Source of the DNA: a virus
Strand: one strand, 5' to 3'
DNA: 60,950 bases
Virus record (IMG/VR): IMGVR_UViG_3300017991_002817
Coordinates: 1-60,950 of that record
How positions within the stretch are numbered: the first letter of the stretch is position 1; each line of letters starts with the position of its first letter. The position numbers were made by a program, and so were the translations under genes. The notes beneath the pieces are model-generated. The model did no database searches, was not told where the DNA came from, and was given only the letters and a program-made list of their open reading frames with translations. Below are positions 7,780-16,910 of this stretch, one piece after another.

Positions 7780-10050
7780 ATGTCTTTTATTCGTAAGAAT
7801 TTTGCCAGGGGAACATTAGCTTCAGATCTAGGAGCTGGTGCTGTCCAACTAGAAGTCCAGGCAGGACATACCCTCCCTACTTCGGTAGGAAGTTTCCGTC
7901 TTGTCATTTGGGACAATACAAATTTTCCCGATCCAGCGGACGACCCTCTTTTGGAAATAGTCACGGCATCTTATTCTGGAACCCCCAATTTTTATGACAT
8001 TGTACGTGCTCAGGAGGATACTTCAGACGTAGCACATTCTACTGGAAACAGAGCCGCATTACACTATACGGCCGGAATGTCAGAAGATGATATTTATACT
8101 TCCTCTGATTTTGATACTGATTTCGCTGGAAAGGATCTGGATGATCTTGCTGCTGGGGTCACAAATATCCATTTAACTGTAGCATTAAAATTGGAGTATG
8201 ATGCAGCATACTCCCATGTTTCCAGCGATGGCAGCGATCATAGTTTTATAGACCAGGATGTAACAGCTACAGGGGATCCCCAATTTAATTCTATATCTTC
8301 TTTGTCCACTCCATTATCCGTTTCTAATGGTGGTACTGGTGCAGCCACGTTTACAGATCATTCGTTACTTGTTGGTTCTGGTACAGATGCTTTTACAGCT
8401 TTAGGTGCAGCCACTAATGGCCAACTGCCTATTGGTTCTACTGGTGCTGATCCAGTTCTTGCTACCTTAACTGAAGGGGCAAATATTACAATCACAAATG
8501 GAGCAGGTAGTATCACTATTGCTGCGGATGTAGATTTCGCTACAGGTATTGATGGAACAACTAATCAGATTACTGTAACAGATGATGGGGATGACACTAT
8601 TACTCTATCTCTTCCACAAGATTATGACACTGGTGCAACACCTACTCTTGGTAATCTTACTCTTAGTGGTACTGAGAATGTAGGACTTGATCTATCTGGT
8701 GGTACGTGGGCCAATGCTAATATTAATCTTGCAGCTAATCCAGTTATTCAACATGGTGGTATTCAACTATTGAAAGTTGACGACACAAATTCTAATTTCT
8801 TCCTTGGTTCCGATGTGTTTCAAAATGACAATGGACAATACAATGTAGGAATTGGATACCAAGCCGGTTATTATAATGATACTACCGGAGGAGTAAATAA
8901 TGGAGACCACAACACTTATATTGGATATTGGGCTGGATATGGTAGTGGTAGCTCTAATAAAGGAGCAAACAACACAGCTATTGGGTCCTCTGCATTAAAA
9001 AATAATACCACTGGTCAAAATAATTTAGGGCTTGGAAAGGAAGCTTGTTACTATAATACAACAGGTATTTATAATACTGCAATTGGTACATTTGCCAGCC
9101 GAGCAAACAGAACAGGTAGTTACAACGTAGCTATCGGATCATCGGCGTTACTCAATAATACATCAAGTGTTAATTTAGGAATTGGTTACTCGGCATTAGG
9201 TAGTGAAGCTACAAATGGTGAAAACATTGCTATTGGTACATATGCTGGCAGGTATCAAAATGGCGGCTCATATAATACTATTATTGGTCGAGACGCCTCT
9301 TACCGAAATGTGACGGGAGATCGAAATGTAATTATAGGCCACTCATCCGCGTATGGTGTAGCAGCACAATCGCACTCCAGAAATGTGTTTATTGGTGAAA
9401 GATCGGCTTATTCAAATACAACTGGTTCAGACAATGTATTTCTTGGGTATCGGTCAGGTTATCGTCAAACCACCAACTCTAATCTTCTTATTATTGATAA
9501 TCAAGACCGTGGTTCGGCAGCTAACGAAGCCGCTAATTCATTGTTATATGGTGTGTTTAACGCAGCACCCTCCAGTCAATATCTAAAGGTAAACGGTGAT
9601 CTATACCTAAGCGGTGACAACCGTAAGATATATATGGGTGCTGGCAATGATGCTGAGATTTATTATGATGGCACTAATCTTATACTTAGTACCAAAGTAG
9701 TGGGCACAGGTGGATTATCCATTACTGGTGGTTTTATAGCAACACCGGATGAGATTACTGCTACAGACGCCGGAGTAGCTGCTTCGATATATACAACCAA
9801 TACTGAAGTCACAACAAATGGAGACAGTGACCTTGATAATGTTACATTAGCAAATGGAACAAGCGGACAAGTCAAACATATTTATTGTGTAGCCCAAGGC
9901 AATGCGGCAGACACGTGGAAGATTACACCAGCCAATATGGTAGGCGGAACACAGATTACCTTTTCCGGTGCTGGCGAAGGCTGCACTTTAGTCTATGCCG
10001 ACAACGAAGGGTGGGTTGTGGTTGCAAACAATGGCGGAACAATAACATAA
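7780..10050 (+). CDS. Tail fibre with beta-roll (YadA-head-like) repeats
   Basis: 756 aa; AGGAAACA precedes the ATG. Residues 1-110 look like a virion-attachment region. About 170-320 contain fibre motifs such as VSNGGTGAATFTDHSLLVGSG. About 355-600 hold roughly a dozen short repeats of the type NTAIGxxAxxxN (for example YNVGIGYQAG, NNTAIGSSAL, YNTIIGRDAS, DNVFLGYRSG), the left-handed beta-roll seen in trimeric adhesin heads. The C-terminus (CTLVYADNEGWVVVANNGGT) is a common fibre end. Probably a trimeric receptor-binding or short tail fibre. The repeat region is the likeliest part for host-range variation. Confidence 0.8.
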   Translation: MSFIRKNFARGTLASDLGAGAVQLEVQAGHTLPTSVGSFRLVIWDNTNFPDPADDPLLEIVTASYSGTPNFYDIVRAQEDTSDVAHSTGNRAALHYTAGMSEDDIYTSSDFDTDFAGKDLDDLAAGVTNIHLTVALKLEYDAAYSHVSSDGSDHSFIDQDVTATGDPQFNSISSLSTPLSVSNGGTGAATFTDHSLLVGSGTDAFTALGAATNGQLPIGSTGADPVLATLTEGANITITNGAGSITIAADVDFATGIDGTTNQITVTDDGDDTITLSLPQDYDTGATPTLGNLTLSGTENVGLDLSGGTWANANINLAANPVIQHGGIQLLKVDDTNSNFFLGSDVFQNDNGQYNVGIGYQAGYYNDTTGGVNNGDHNTYIGYWAGYGSGSSNKGANNTAIGSSALKNNTTGQNNLGLGKEACYYNTTGIYNTAIGTFASRANRTGSYNVAIGSSALLNNTSSVNLGIGYSALGSEATNGENIAIGTYAGRYQNGGSYNTIIGRDASYRNVTGDRNVIIGHSSAYGVAAQSHSRNVFIGERSAYSNTTGSDNVFLGYRSGYRQTTNSNLLIIDNQDRGSAANEAANSLLYGVFNAAPSSQYLKVNGDLYLSGDNRKIYMGAGNDAEIYYDGTNLILSTKVVGTGGLSITGGFIATPDEITATDAGVAASIYTTNTEVTTNGDSDLDNVTLANGTSGQVKHIYCVAQGNAADTWKITPANMVGGTQITFSGAGEGCTLVYADNEGWVVVANNGGTIT

Positions 10051-10064
10051 GAAAGGTAAATAAA

Positions 10065-10376
10065 ATGGCAGAAGCAAGTGATTGCAAAAGACAGTTGGTT
10101 AAGATTGCAGAGAACAATGTAGAGTTGCAGTATTATCTGTTGTCCCCTGTAACCGGGGAAAAGGTTGTTCTTTCTGAGTATACTGTATCGTATGGCCAAC
10201 AAAAGATTGATGATGATCGTGCTGTTGCGGATCAGGAATGGGCTTTCTGGGAAGGGTTGGATGCCAGAGGCATTGCGGATAAAATTGCATTAGCGGCAAA
10301 AGAAGTAGAATACTATGATAAAGTACAAAACATAATGGGTGCAGTAGATGGAACAATAGTTAATCTGGAGGATTAA
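10065..10376 (+). CDS. Small protein downstream of tail fibre, unknown
   Basis: 103 aa from the ATG at 10065 (AAAGGTAAATAAA upstream). An open frame extends back to 9885 inside the fibre gene but has no ribosome site. The protein has an N-terminal beta region (LQYYLLSPVTGEKVVLSEYTV) and a helical C-terminus (IADKIALAAKEVEYYDKVQNIM). Small genes after fibres often encode fibre chaperones or tip subunits, but no family is recognised here. Confidence 0.6.
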   Translation: MAEASDCKRQLVKIAENNVELQYYLLSPVTGEKVVLSEYTVSYGQQKIDDDRAVADQEWAFWEGLDARGIADKIALAAKEVEYYDKVQNIMGAVDGTIVNLED

Positions 10377-10377
10377 T

Positions 10378-10707
10378 ATGAAGATATCATTTGAAATTCC
10401 GGAAAGTAGAAAAGATCTTGTATTAGAGATGCTGAAAAAATCTTCTGGGAAGGTTGTGACTCTTTCTTCGGATTTGGTAGATTCTCAAGGTAATTTTAAT
10501 TATTCTTGGAAAGGAGAAGAGGAATCAGAGGAAGATTTCGTTCTTAGATCAATTCAATCTATTATTGAAGGGGTAGTAAAGTGGGGTCTTCTGGTAAAGG
10601 ACACCAATAGATTTAATTTAGAATTAGAGTCTAAAAGAAAAGAAGTCGTACCCATTGTTGTTGACATCCCCCCTAATTTATTTTTAAGAGTTAAAAATGT
10701 ACGGTAG
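10378..10707 (+). CDS. Hypothetical protein in baseplate operon
   Basis: 109 aa, with CTGGAGGATTAAT before the ATG, so well translated. Mixed alpha/beta, acidic centre (KGEEESEEDF), no motif recognised. It overlaps the PAAR gene by 11 bases, pointing to a role in spike or baseplate assembly by association only. Confidence 0.6.
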   Translation: MKISFEIPESRKDLVLEMLKKSSGKVVTLSSDLVDSQGNFNYSWKGEEESEEDFVLRSIQSIIEGVVKWGLLVKDTNRFNLELESKRKEVVPIVVDIPPNLFLRVKNVR

Positions 10708-11032
10708 TTTTGGATCTAAGACTTTTGCATCCCCTTGGATTATTCTTGAGGAACCACCTGGAGGTAAGCGGATAGCTTTGCTGGGGGACCGTTCAAGTCA
10801 CCAGGGGACCATTATAACAACAAATCAGGATGGTAGATTTAAAGTTTCTGGTAATGAAGTTGCTGTAAATGGGGCACTTCATTCTTGCCCTTTGCCGGGA
10901 CATGGGATTACTCAAATTACGGCGGTTACAGTTATAAGTTTTTGTAATGGAAAGTTGATCCTAACTAAGGGAGCGGTTGCAGGTTGTGGAGCTGTAATAT
11001 CTCCCCCAGATAGAAACGTATATGTAGAGTAA
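10697..11032 (+). CDS. PAAR-domain spike tip protein
   Basis: 111 aa. PAAR layout: GGKRIALLGDRSSHQGTI near the start, a central VSGNEVAVNGALHSCPLPGHG with the Cys and two His that usually bind the tip metal, and a final GKLILTKGAVAGCGAVISPP. PAAR proteins form a sharp cone on the gp5/VgrG trimer and help pierce the outer membrane, so they argue for a diderm host. The expected partner is the OB-fold spike protein at 7280-7768. Confidence 0.8.
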   Translation: MYGSFGSKTFASPWIILEEPPGGKRIALLGDRSSHQGTIITTNQDGRFKVSGNEVAVNGALHSCPLPGHGITQITAVTVISFCNGKLILTKGAVAGCGAVISPPDRNVYVE

Positions 11033-11035
11033 AAT

Positions 11036-11428
11036 ATGGCGACAAAAATATCTACAATCTGGTCGGAAATTGATCCAAACTTTGTTCCAGACTCTAAAGG
11101 TCTTTTAAAGACAGTTACAAATGTGGACTCCGTGAAGGCAGCGATAAATAATATCCTGAAGACTCGGAAGGGTGAGCGGGTAATGATTCCTTCCTTTGGG
11201 TCCTCTCTTCAGGATATTCTTTTTGAACCCTTAAATTCTACTGGGATTAAATTGCTTTCTAGAACAATAAAAGAGGACATCGAAAGATGGGACGATCGGG
11301 TGGTGATAGAGAATGTGGAGATTTATCCAAACCCAGATGAATCTAGTTTATCCTTAACAATTGGATTCCGAATAAAGGGATTTACAAATATATTCAGCCA
11401 TTCGGTTGATTTTGGAGGTGAGATGTAA
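11036..11428 (+). CDS. Baseplate wedge protein gp25-like
   Basis: 130 aa, the normal length for GPW/gp25 proteins. Landmarks: an AINNILKTRKGERVMIPSFG stretch (family core, with the conserved PxFGS), then LQDILFEPLN and a C-terminal strand pair (ENVEIYPNPDE, LTIGFRIKG). gp25 is a sheath-initiator and wedge component. The stop overlaps the ATG of the gp6-like gene by one base, a typical gp25-gp6 pairing. Confidence 0.85.
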   Translation: MATKISTIWSEIDPNFVPDSKGLLKTVTNVDSVKAAINNILKTRKGERVMIPSFGSSLQDILFEPLNSTGIKLLSRTIKEDIERWDDRVVIENVEIYPNPDESSLSLTIGFRIKGFTNIFSHSVDFGGEM

Positions 11429-13161
11429 TGACAGCTAATCCTCTAAGTTACGTGGCATATGATTTCGATCAACTTGTAAGTCAAATACAGAATCGACTTT
11501 CTGCCCAGGATGCCTGGAAGGATATTTATAGAGACGGCGCTGGGCAGATGTTAATTGAGTTCTTAGCGTATGTGGCAAATTTAGGACTTTATTATACAGA
11601 GAGAAGAGCAGAGGAGACATATCTCCCGACTGCAAAATTGCTTTCTAGTGTTAAGAATATTGTAGCAGTTTTGAACTATCAGGCTCGGAGGAAAACCTCC
11701 TCGACTGGAGTTCTGACTTTTAGTATTGATACAGCTCTTAGTAAGATAGTATATATTCCAAAATATACTGAGTGCCAAACAACTGGGGGAACTAAATTTG
11801 TTACGAATGAATCTGCGGCAATAGAAAAAGGTCAGACATCTGTAGACGTTAATGCGGTTCAGGGGGAGCTTGTTCAGAAACAGGTTACTTCGGATGGTTC
11901 CACAGAACAAGAATATCTTGTGAATGATGAGGATGTGGAGAATTCCGCGGATACAGATAATCCAACTTTTCGAGTCATTATTGATGGAACAGAATGGACA
12001 AAAGTTTCGTCCTTTTTATACTCCACATCAACTTCAGAACATTTTCGAGTGATCAATGAGCCCGAAGGAACCATTAGCGTTCTTTTTGGGGATGATGTGA
12101 ATGGAAAATCTCCTGAGGCGGGATCCACTATTGTGATACAGTATATTCGAACAGATGGAGCAGATGGAAATGTGACCTATTCTGGATCTCCCTCTATAAC
12201 GACGGTCAATTCAACCATCTATGATGAGGATGGGGATATAGTTACCGTCTCAGTAACCCACGACTCCTCTTTTTTGGGAGGAAGTGATGAGGAGACCATT
12301 GAGGAAATTCGGTACAATGCTCCTCGGGTATTCAGTACCGGAGAGCGTGCGGTAACAAAGGACGATTTTATCGCAATTTTGGAGAACTACTCTAGCGTTG
12401 CCAGTGCAAATGTTTGGGGAGAAAATGAGGAGGCCGAAGCTTCGGGGGAAACCGCAGACTACGAAATGCTAAATAAGGTGAAGATGTGCCTAGTTTTACA
12501 GAGCTGGGAGCTACCAGATGCAACATTTAAGTCGACCTTATCAGATTACATTTACGAGTTATCTATGTTGACGGTAAAGTATGAATTTATTACCCCCACC
12601 TTCTTGTTAGTAATTCCCCGTCTTAATGTGAAGGTCAGTCAGGGATACTCTTTATCTCAAACCCAGGCGGACATTGAAGAGGAATTAGCAGACCAGTTTC
12701 TTCTAGGAACTACCACCAAATTAGGAACCAGGATCAAGTATAGCAATGTTCTTTCTGCAGTGGATGATCTGGAGGGTGTTTCGTATACTTCCATGGTTCT
12801 AGAGATAAAAAAGGTTCTCAGCAGTTCATACGATTCATCCTATGATTGGGGAGCCGCTTTGGACGCGGTTGATATTCTTCCAGAAACAGCCCGGGTATTT
12901 ATTGATGGTACATATGTTACTGTGGATGAAAATGGGGGATCTGGAACGGGTTCTTTTGATGGAACTTCTGGCGGATATACTATATCAGGAAGTAGTATAA
13001 ATTATTCCACAGGAGTGGTTCTTATGAATATCTCCCCTACTCCAAGTTCAGTTTATATTTTGTATCAGCAAGATGAGGAGAGTCAGTCGATTGTTCCATC
13101 TTTCAACCAGATTTGTCGGTTGTCCGATGTTAATATTGAATCCATTTCCATGGAATCTTAG
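11428..13161 (+). CDS. Baseplate wedge protein gp6/gpJ-like
   Basis: 577 aa with a GGAGGTGAGATGTA ribosome site. The N-terminal IYRDGAGQMLIEFLAYVANLGLYYTERRAEETYLPTA region, seen as YRDGAG, LIEFLAYVA and AEETYLPTA, is characteristic of gp6 wedge proteins. A central baseplate-J-like domain (VLFGDDVNGKSP, then ETIEEIRYNAPRVFSTGERAVTKDDF) follows. The C-terminal third (about 470-577) adds extra beta-rich sequence with SGTGSFDG. gp6 dimers knit the wedges into a ring. It follows gp25 as in many contractile tails. Confidence 0.85.
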   Translation: MTANPLSYVAYDFDQLVSQIQNRLSAQDAWKDIYRDGAGQMLIEFLAYVANLGLYYTERRAEETYLPTAKLLSSVKNIVAVLNYQARRKTSSTGVLTFSIDTALSKIVYIPKYTECQTTGGTKFVTNESAAIEKGQTSVDVNAVQGELVQKQVTSDGSTEQEYLVNDEDVENSADTDNPTFRVIIDGTEWTKVSSFLYSTSTSEHFRVINEPEGTISVLFGDDVNGKSPEAGSTIVIQYIRTDGADGNVTYSGSPSITTVNSTIYDEDGDIVTVSVTHDSSFLGGSDEETIEEIRYNAPRVFSTGERAVTKDDFIAILENYSSVASANVWGENEEAEASGETADYEMLNKVKMCLVLQSWELPDATFKSTLSDYIYELSMLTVKYEFITPTFLLVIPRLNVKVSQGYSLSQTQADIEEELADQFLLGTTTKLGTRIKYSNVLSAVDDLEGVSYTSMVLEIKKVLSSSYDSSYDWGAALDAVDILPETARVFIDGTYVTVDENGGSGTGSFDGTSGGYTISGSSINYSTGVVLMNISPTPSSVYILYQQDEESQSIVPSFNQICRLSDVNIESISMES

Positions 13162-13177
13162 ATTTAGAGGTAGAAAT

Positions 13178-13690
13178 ATGAGTTGGCGTGATGCTTATGA
13201 ATGTTTGTGGACATTCCAACATATTCGGGATGGAAAAGTAATTTACGAATTTAGGGACAAGAAAAATATACTTGTAGATGAAGGGGAACTTGCAACCATC
13301 GACACCTTTTTTAGGGACAATGCTTCTCTATATTTTCCAGGGGATTACTTCTATATTGGGCTATATAAAGGGACAGTGGTGGAAACTAGTACCTTGGCCA
13401 CAATACCAAATGAACCCGCAGCAGCAAATGGATATGCCAGAATTGCTGTCGAAAGATCCTCGGTGGGATTCCCTACAATTGAGCAGAATGAGGATGGGAA
13501 TTGGCAGGTTGTGTCTAAGGAGGTCACATTTACTGCGTCTGGTGGGAATATTGGACCAGTTAATGGGGCGTTTCTCTGCACCTCATCAGATAATACCGGA
13601 TCTCTTATTGGGGCCGTGGCGGCAAGTGTGGAAAGAACCATATTGTCTGGTGATAATTCAAAACTTTCCTTAACGTTTAGGCAAAAGTAA
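13178..13690 (+). CDS. Tail fibre-associated beta-sandwich protein
   Basis: 170 aa from the ATG at 13178 (AGAGGTAGAAAT upstream); the open frame to 13073 overlaps the gp6-like gene and is not used. Landmarks: FYIGLYKG, NGYARIAVER, WQVVSKEVTFTASGG, GPVNGAFL and the end SVERTILSGDNSKLSLTFRQK. The pattern (YIGLY, NGYAR, VTFTASGG) is common in phage fibre-associated proteins, and the 131-aa protein at 14845 shares it. A copy of its C-terminus is stranded at 14743-14823. Confidence 0.6.
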   Translation: MSWRDAYECLWTFQHIRDGKVIYEFRDKKNILVDEGELATIDTFFRDNASLYFPGDYFYIGLYKGTVVETSTLATIPNEPAAANGYARIAVERSSVGFPTIEQNEDGNWQVVSKEVTFTASGGNIGPVNGAFLCTSSDNTGSLIGAVAASVERTILSGDNSKLSLTFRQK

Positions 13691-13693
13691 TTT

Positions 13694-14752
13694 ATGGCTT
13701 CAATTTACGATTATTATAATACAGGGAATGATAGTTTTCATTCATTAAAAGGATCTGATAATTTAGCAGCACAAATTTTTACTGCCTCTGATGATTACAA
13801 GATTTTGTCTGTTAAGTTGCTATTGCAGCGTAGAACAGGAGATCCGGGGACTGTTACTGTTGAATTGCAAGGGGTGGGAGACTTTGGATCTGGAGAAGTG
13901 CCTGATGGTAATGTATTTGCAACTGGGTCGATTGCAGGAGGGGGTATTACACTTGCTGATGGAGGGGAGTGGGTAGAAATAACTTTTGATTCTGAATATT
14001 CATTAACTTCAGGATCTAAATACTCGATTGTATTGTCAATTTCAGTTGATCAATTTTATCTTAGATGGTTGAATGATAGTTCCTCTCCTTCCTATGCTGG
14101 CGGAGCAGCTGCGGTATATGCTTTGGGTTCCTGGTCAACAGCAGCTACCCGGGATGAGTTGTTTGAAACTTGGGGAAACCCTGCTGGTACCCCTCCAACT
14201 ATCACCGATCAAACATCTTCTCCCCAAGATGCAGATTATGAAGATGATATAACATTCTCTGTCACAGTTACAGGCACTGAACCTATAACATACCAATGGT
14301 ATAAAGATGGTAGTCCAATTTCTGGGGAGACAAATTCTACCTTATCCCTTTCTTCCGTAGACGCAGATGATGGGGGAACTTATTATTGCATAGCAACAAA
14401 TGCAGGGGGATCTGCTCAATCATCTGATATAGATCTTAGAATTATACCCTATATAACTGCACAATCCTCCAGTACTTCTTTTTCTTTGGGGGCATTATCC
14501 TCTATCTCAGTTACGGCGGATGGTTTTCCTTCAGTAACTTATCAATGGTATAAAAATGGAAGTCCTATTTCTGGAGCTACTTCTTCAACATATTCTTTTT
14601 ATGCAGCATCTTCAGATGCAGGAACGTATAAATGTATCGCAACAAATGCGGCTGGATCCGCAACTTCTAGTGATATTGTTTTAACTATTGTTTCTAATCC
14701 TTATGTATATAGCTTCTTTAATCTTCCACATGATATAACAAGGGAGCAGTAG
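13694..14752 (+). CDS. Virion adhesin with two Ig-like domains
   Basis: 352 aa. Residues 1-165 are a beta-rich domain (ILSVKLLLQRRTGDPGTVTVEL). Two Ig-like domains follow (about 170-255 and 256-338), each with a QWYKDGSPISG or QWYKNGSPISG strand, and a YYCIATN or YKCIATN strand; these match I-set-like domains found on many phage virions, thought to bind glycans weakly. The last residues, FFNLPHDITREQ, recur at the end of the Kelch protein at 15250-16908. Its stop codon TAG lies in sequence left over from another gene (see 14743). Confidence 0.7.
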   Translation: MASIYDYYNTGNDSFHSLKGSDNLAAQIFTASDDYKILSVKLLLQRRTGDPGTVTVELQGVGDFGSGEVPDGNVFATGSIAGGGITLADGGEWVEITFDSEYSLTSGSKYSIVLSISVDQFYLRWLNDSSSPSYAGGAAAVYALGSWSTAATRDELFETWGNPAGTPPTITDQTSSPQDADYEDDITFSVTVTGTEPITYQWYKDGSPISGETNSTLSLSSVDADDGGTYYCIATNAGGSAQSSDIDLRIIPYITAQSSSTSFSLGALSSISVTADGFPSVTYQWYKNGSPISGATSSTYSFYAASSDAGTYKCIATNAAGSATSSDIVLTIVSNPYVYSFFNLPHDITREQ

Positions 14753-14823
14753 CATCTTCGGTTGAGAGAACAATTCTTTCTGGGGATAGTTTAATAATTT
14801 CATTAAAGATTCGACAGAAGTAG
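14743..14823 (+). pseudogene. Stranded C-terminal remnant of a paralogue of the 13178-13690 gene
   Basis: Read in a second frame, these bases encode GAVASSVERTILSGDSLIISL then KIRQK and a stop. This matches the last 26 residues of the 170-aa protein upstream (GAVAASVERTILSGD...RQK). No start or ribosome site is present, and the first ten bases overlap the end of the Ig-like gene. The simplest reading is that the Ig-like gene replaced all but the tail of a duplicated copy. Confidence 0.75.
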
Positions 14824-14844
14824 TAACTACGATTGGAGATATAA

Positions 14845-15240
14845 ATGGCTGGTTTTTCTAATTATTTAAGAAATGAACTTTTGGACCATCTTTTTGGAAA
14901 AGATACATACTCTTCTCCATCCAATATATATGTTGCTCTTTCAACTACTGCACCTTCTGGGGATGGGTCTGGGGTCACAGAACCTTCCGGAAATGGATAT
15001 GCAAGAGCATCTACAGATTCTGCGGATTGGTCTTCTGCATCTTCTTTTGAAATACAGAATACCTCAGAAATCTCATTTCCGGAATCCACCGGATCTTGGG
15101 GAACAATAACTCATTTTGTATTATATGATGCTGCGTCTGGTGGGAATATGTTGGCGTATGGTTCTCTTTCTGCCTCGCAAAGTGTAGCTGCTGGGAAAAC
15201 CGCAAGATTTTCATCGGGGGCCTTATCGGTAACCCATTAG
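14845..15240 (+). CDS. Tail fibre-associated protein
   Basis: 131 aa; GGAGATATAA before the ATG. N-terminal LRNELLDHLFGK helix, then NIYVALSTTAPSGDG, GNGYARAS, FPESTGSWGTITHFVLYDA and KTARFSSGALSVTH. This is a common phage protein family of about 130-150 aa found beside tail fibres. The YVAL / NGYAR / G-IT-F-LYD pattern relates it to the protein at 13178-13690. Likely a virion or fibre-tip subunit. Confidence 0.65.
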   Translation: MAGFSNYLRNELLDHLFGKDTYSSPSNIYVALSTTAPSGDGSGVTEPSGNGYARASTDSADWSSASSFEIQNTSEISFPESTGSWGTITHFVLYDAASGGNMLAYGSLSASQSVAAGKTARFSSGALSVTH

Positions 15241-15249
15241 GATTTATAA

Positions 15250-16908
15250 ATGCCCATCGAAGATTTTACAACATACAGTGAAACTGATCCAGGATCCACT
15301 GTTACAAAAACCAGTGATACAATCACCTGGGCCCTTCTCTCTACTAGGAATACAAGCAGTTATGTCTATAAGGATTTTGGCGCGGGTTACTTTGGTGGAG
15401 ATTTTTCTCATAGGTTTGAAGTAACCGCCACTGGGTATGGGGGAGTCACCCCTTATGCCTCCGTTTGGGGACTTGCAAATGCGGTTGATGATTTTCAAGG
15501 GATAGATGACTCAGGGGGGGATTATCAGTCGGTAGTTCTAGTAAACAGCGGTGGTACGTACTTTCTGCAGCTGAGGATTTGTGAGGATGGCGGGGTATCC
15601 TTATCCAATCAAGCAATCTCAGTTAGCACTAAGTACTATGTAACCGTTGAGAGGGATGATGATGGTGGAACAAATGGAACCGGTAGATTGACCTTGCGGG
15701 TATACACAGGAAATTACTATGGGGAATCCGGGGCGGTAGAAATAGGAACGGTTACCTTGGATTGTGGGGTTGGTGAGCAGAATGATTTCCGATATCTATA
15801 TGCGACATCCTCATTCAATACCGGAGACGCTGGAAAAACCCTAAATGCAACCATAGAGAATTTGGATCTACTTCTTGTAGTTGAGCTAGAATCTGCTTTT
15901 CCAACCGCAACGGCGTTAACGAATATTCCAGAACCAAAGGAACAATTTGGATTTGAAGAGTTAAATGGCGTCTTATATGCAGTCGCTGGGATAACCACTG
16001 GGGACACCCATTCAAAAACAACTTACGCATTCGATATTTCAGCCGGAACATGGTCTCAAAAAACTGATGCTCCGGTCTCCTTACAGAGTCCAGTTTTAAG
16101 GGCTGTAAATGGAAAACTATATTTAATAGGTGGGTATAGGAGTGATTTAGGAACTTATTACGACACAGTCTATGAATATGATCCGGATCTGGATTCTTGG
16201 ACCGCGAAAACTTCTATGCCGGTAGCGAGAGAAGATCATGCATCCGCCGTTATTAATGATAAGATTTATATTTTTGGTGGTCTGAAATCTCCTCCCCACA
16301 CCCTGGTTCCTTATGTCGATATATATGATCCGGCACTGGATACCTGGGGAACCAGAAGGGCTTGGGCCGCCCCCAGGGCTTTAGGGGATTATGCCTGCTC
16401 CTATGAATATAATGGGAAGATCTATATAGTAAGTTCTACAGCGGACATGTCTGGATACTCCGCTGATTTGAAAGCTACCACAGAAGTATTTGAATACGAT
16501 CCAGAAACAGATATATTTACAGCAAAAACAAATTGTCCTGAGGCAGTTTGTTATAAAGAAGTTTCAAATATAGATGGGGTTCTATATGTGGTAAGTGGGG
16601 CTACTGACGATACTGTGACATATTCTTTATATGATCAGGTTTATGACATATCCTTAGATTTATGGAAGAAGAGACCCACCTCTTCCTACTCGGCAAGAGG
16701 AATCAGCATGGCGGCTTATAGTGGAAGTATTTATATCTGTGGTGGATTTGATAATGATTCTGGTCAGTTGGATAGTTTTTACCGATTGACGCCCCCACCA
16801 GCTTCCTCTATTTCGGGTGCTTCTGGAACTTTATCTTTGGTTTCTCGGGTTGATCCGGTAAGCTCCCACTTTTTTAATTTGCCATATGACATAACGAGGG
16901 AACAGTAG
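15250..16908 (+). CDS. Tail adhesin: lectin-like domain plus Kelch propeller
   Basis: 552 aa. Residues 1-205 are a concanavalin-like domain (SYVYKDFGAGYFGGDFSHRFEV, read as YVYKDFG and GGDFSHRF). Residues about 215-520 hold Kelch repeats with paired GG and W landmarks: YDTVYEYDPDLDSWTAKTSMP, DKIYIFGGL, YVDIYDPALDTWGT, NGKIYIVSS, GSIYICGGFDN. It ends FFNLPYDITREQ, nearly the same as the Ig-like protein. Kelch propellers bind glycans or proteins, so this is a strong receptor-binding candidate. The first residues resemble a tiny gene at 55570-55689. Confidence 0.75.
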   Translation: MPIEDFTTYSETDPGSTVTKTSDTITWALLSTRNTSSYVYKDFGAGYFGGDFSHRFEVTATGYGGVTPYASVWGLANAVDDFQGIDDSGGDYQSVVLVNSGGTYFLQLRICEDGGVSLSNQAISVSTKYYVTVERDDDGGTNGTGRLTLRVYTGNYYGESGAVEIGTVTLDCGVGEQNDFRYLYATSSFNTGDAGKTLNATIENLDLLLVVELESAFPTATALTNIPEPKEQFGFEELNGVLYAVAGITTGDTHSKTTYAFDISAGTWSQKTDAPVSLQSPVLRAVNGKLYLIGGYRSDLGTYYDTVYEYDPDLDSWTAKTSMPVAREDHASAVINDKIYIFGGLKSPPHTLVPYVDIYDPALDTWGTRRAWAAPRALGDYACSYEYNGKIYIVSSTADMSGYSADLKATTEVFEYDPETDIFTAKTNCPEAVCYKEVSNIDGVLYVVSGATDDTVTYSLYDQVYDISLDLWKKRPTSSYSARGISMAAYSGSIYICGGFDNDSGQLDSFYRLTPPPASSISGASGTLSLVSRVDPVSSHFFNLPYDITREQ

Positions 16909-16910
16909 AA

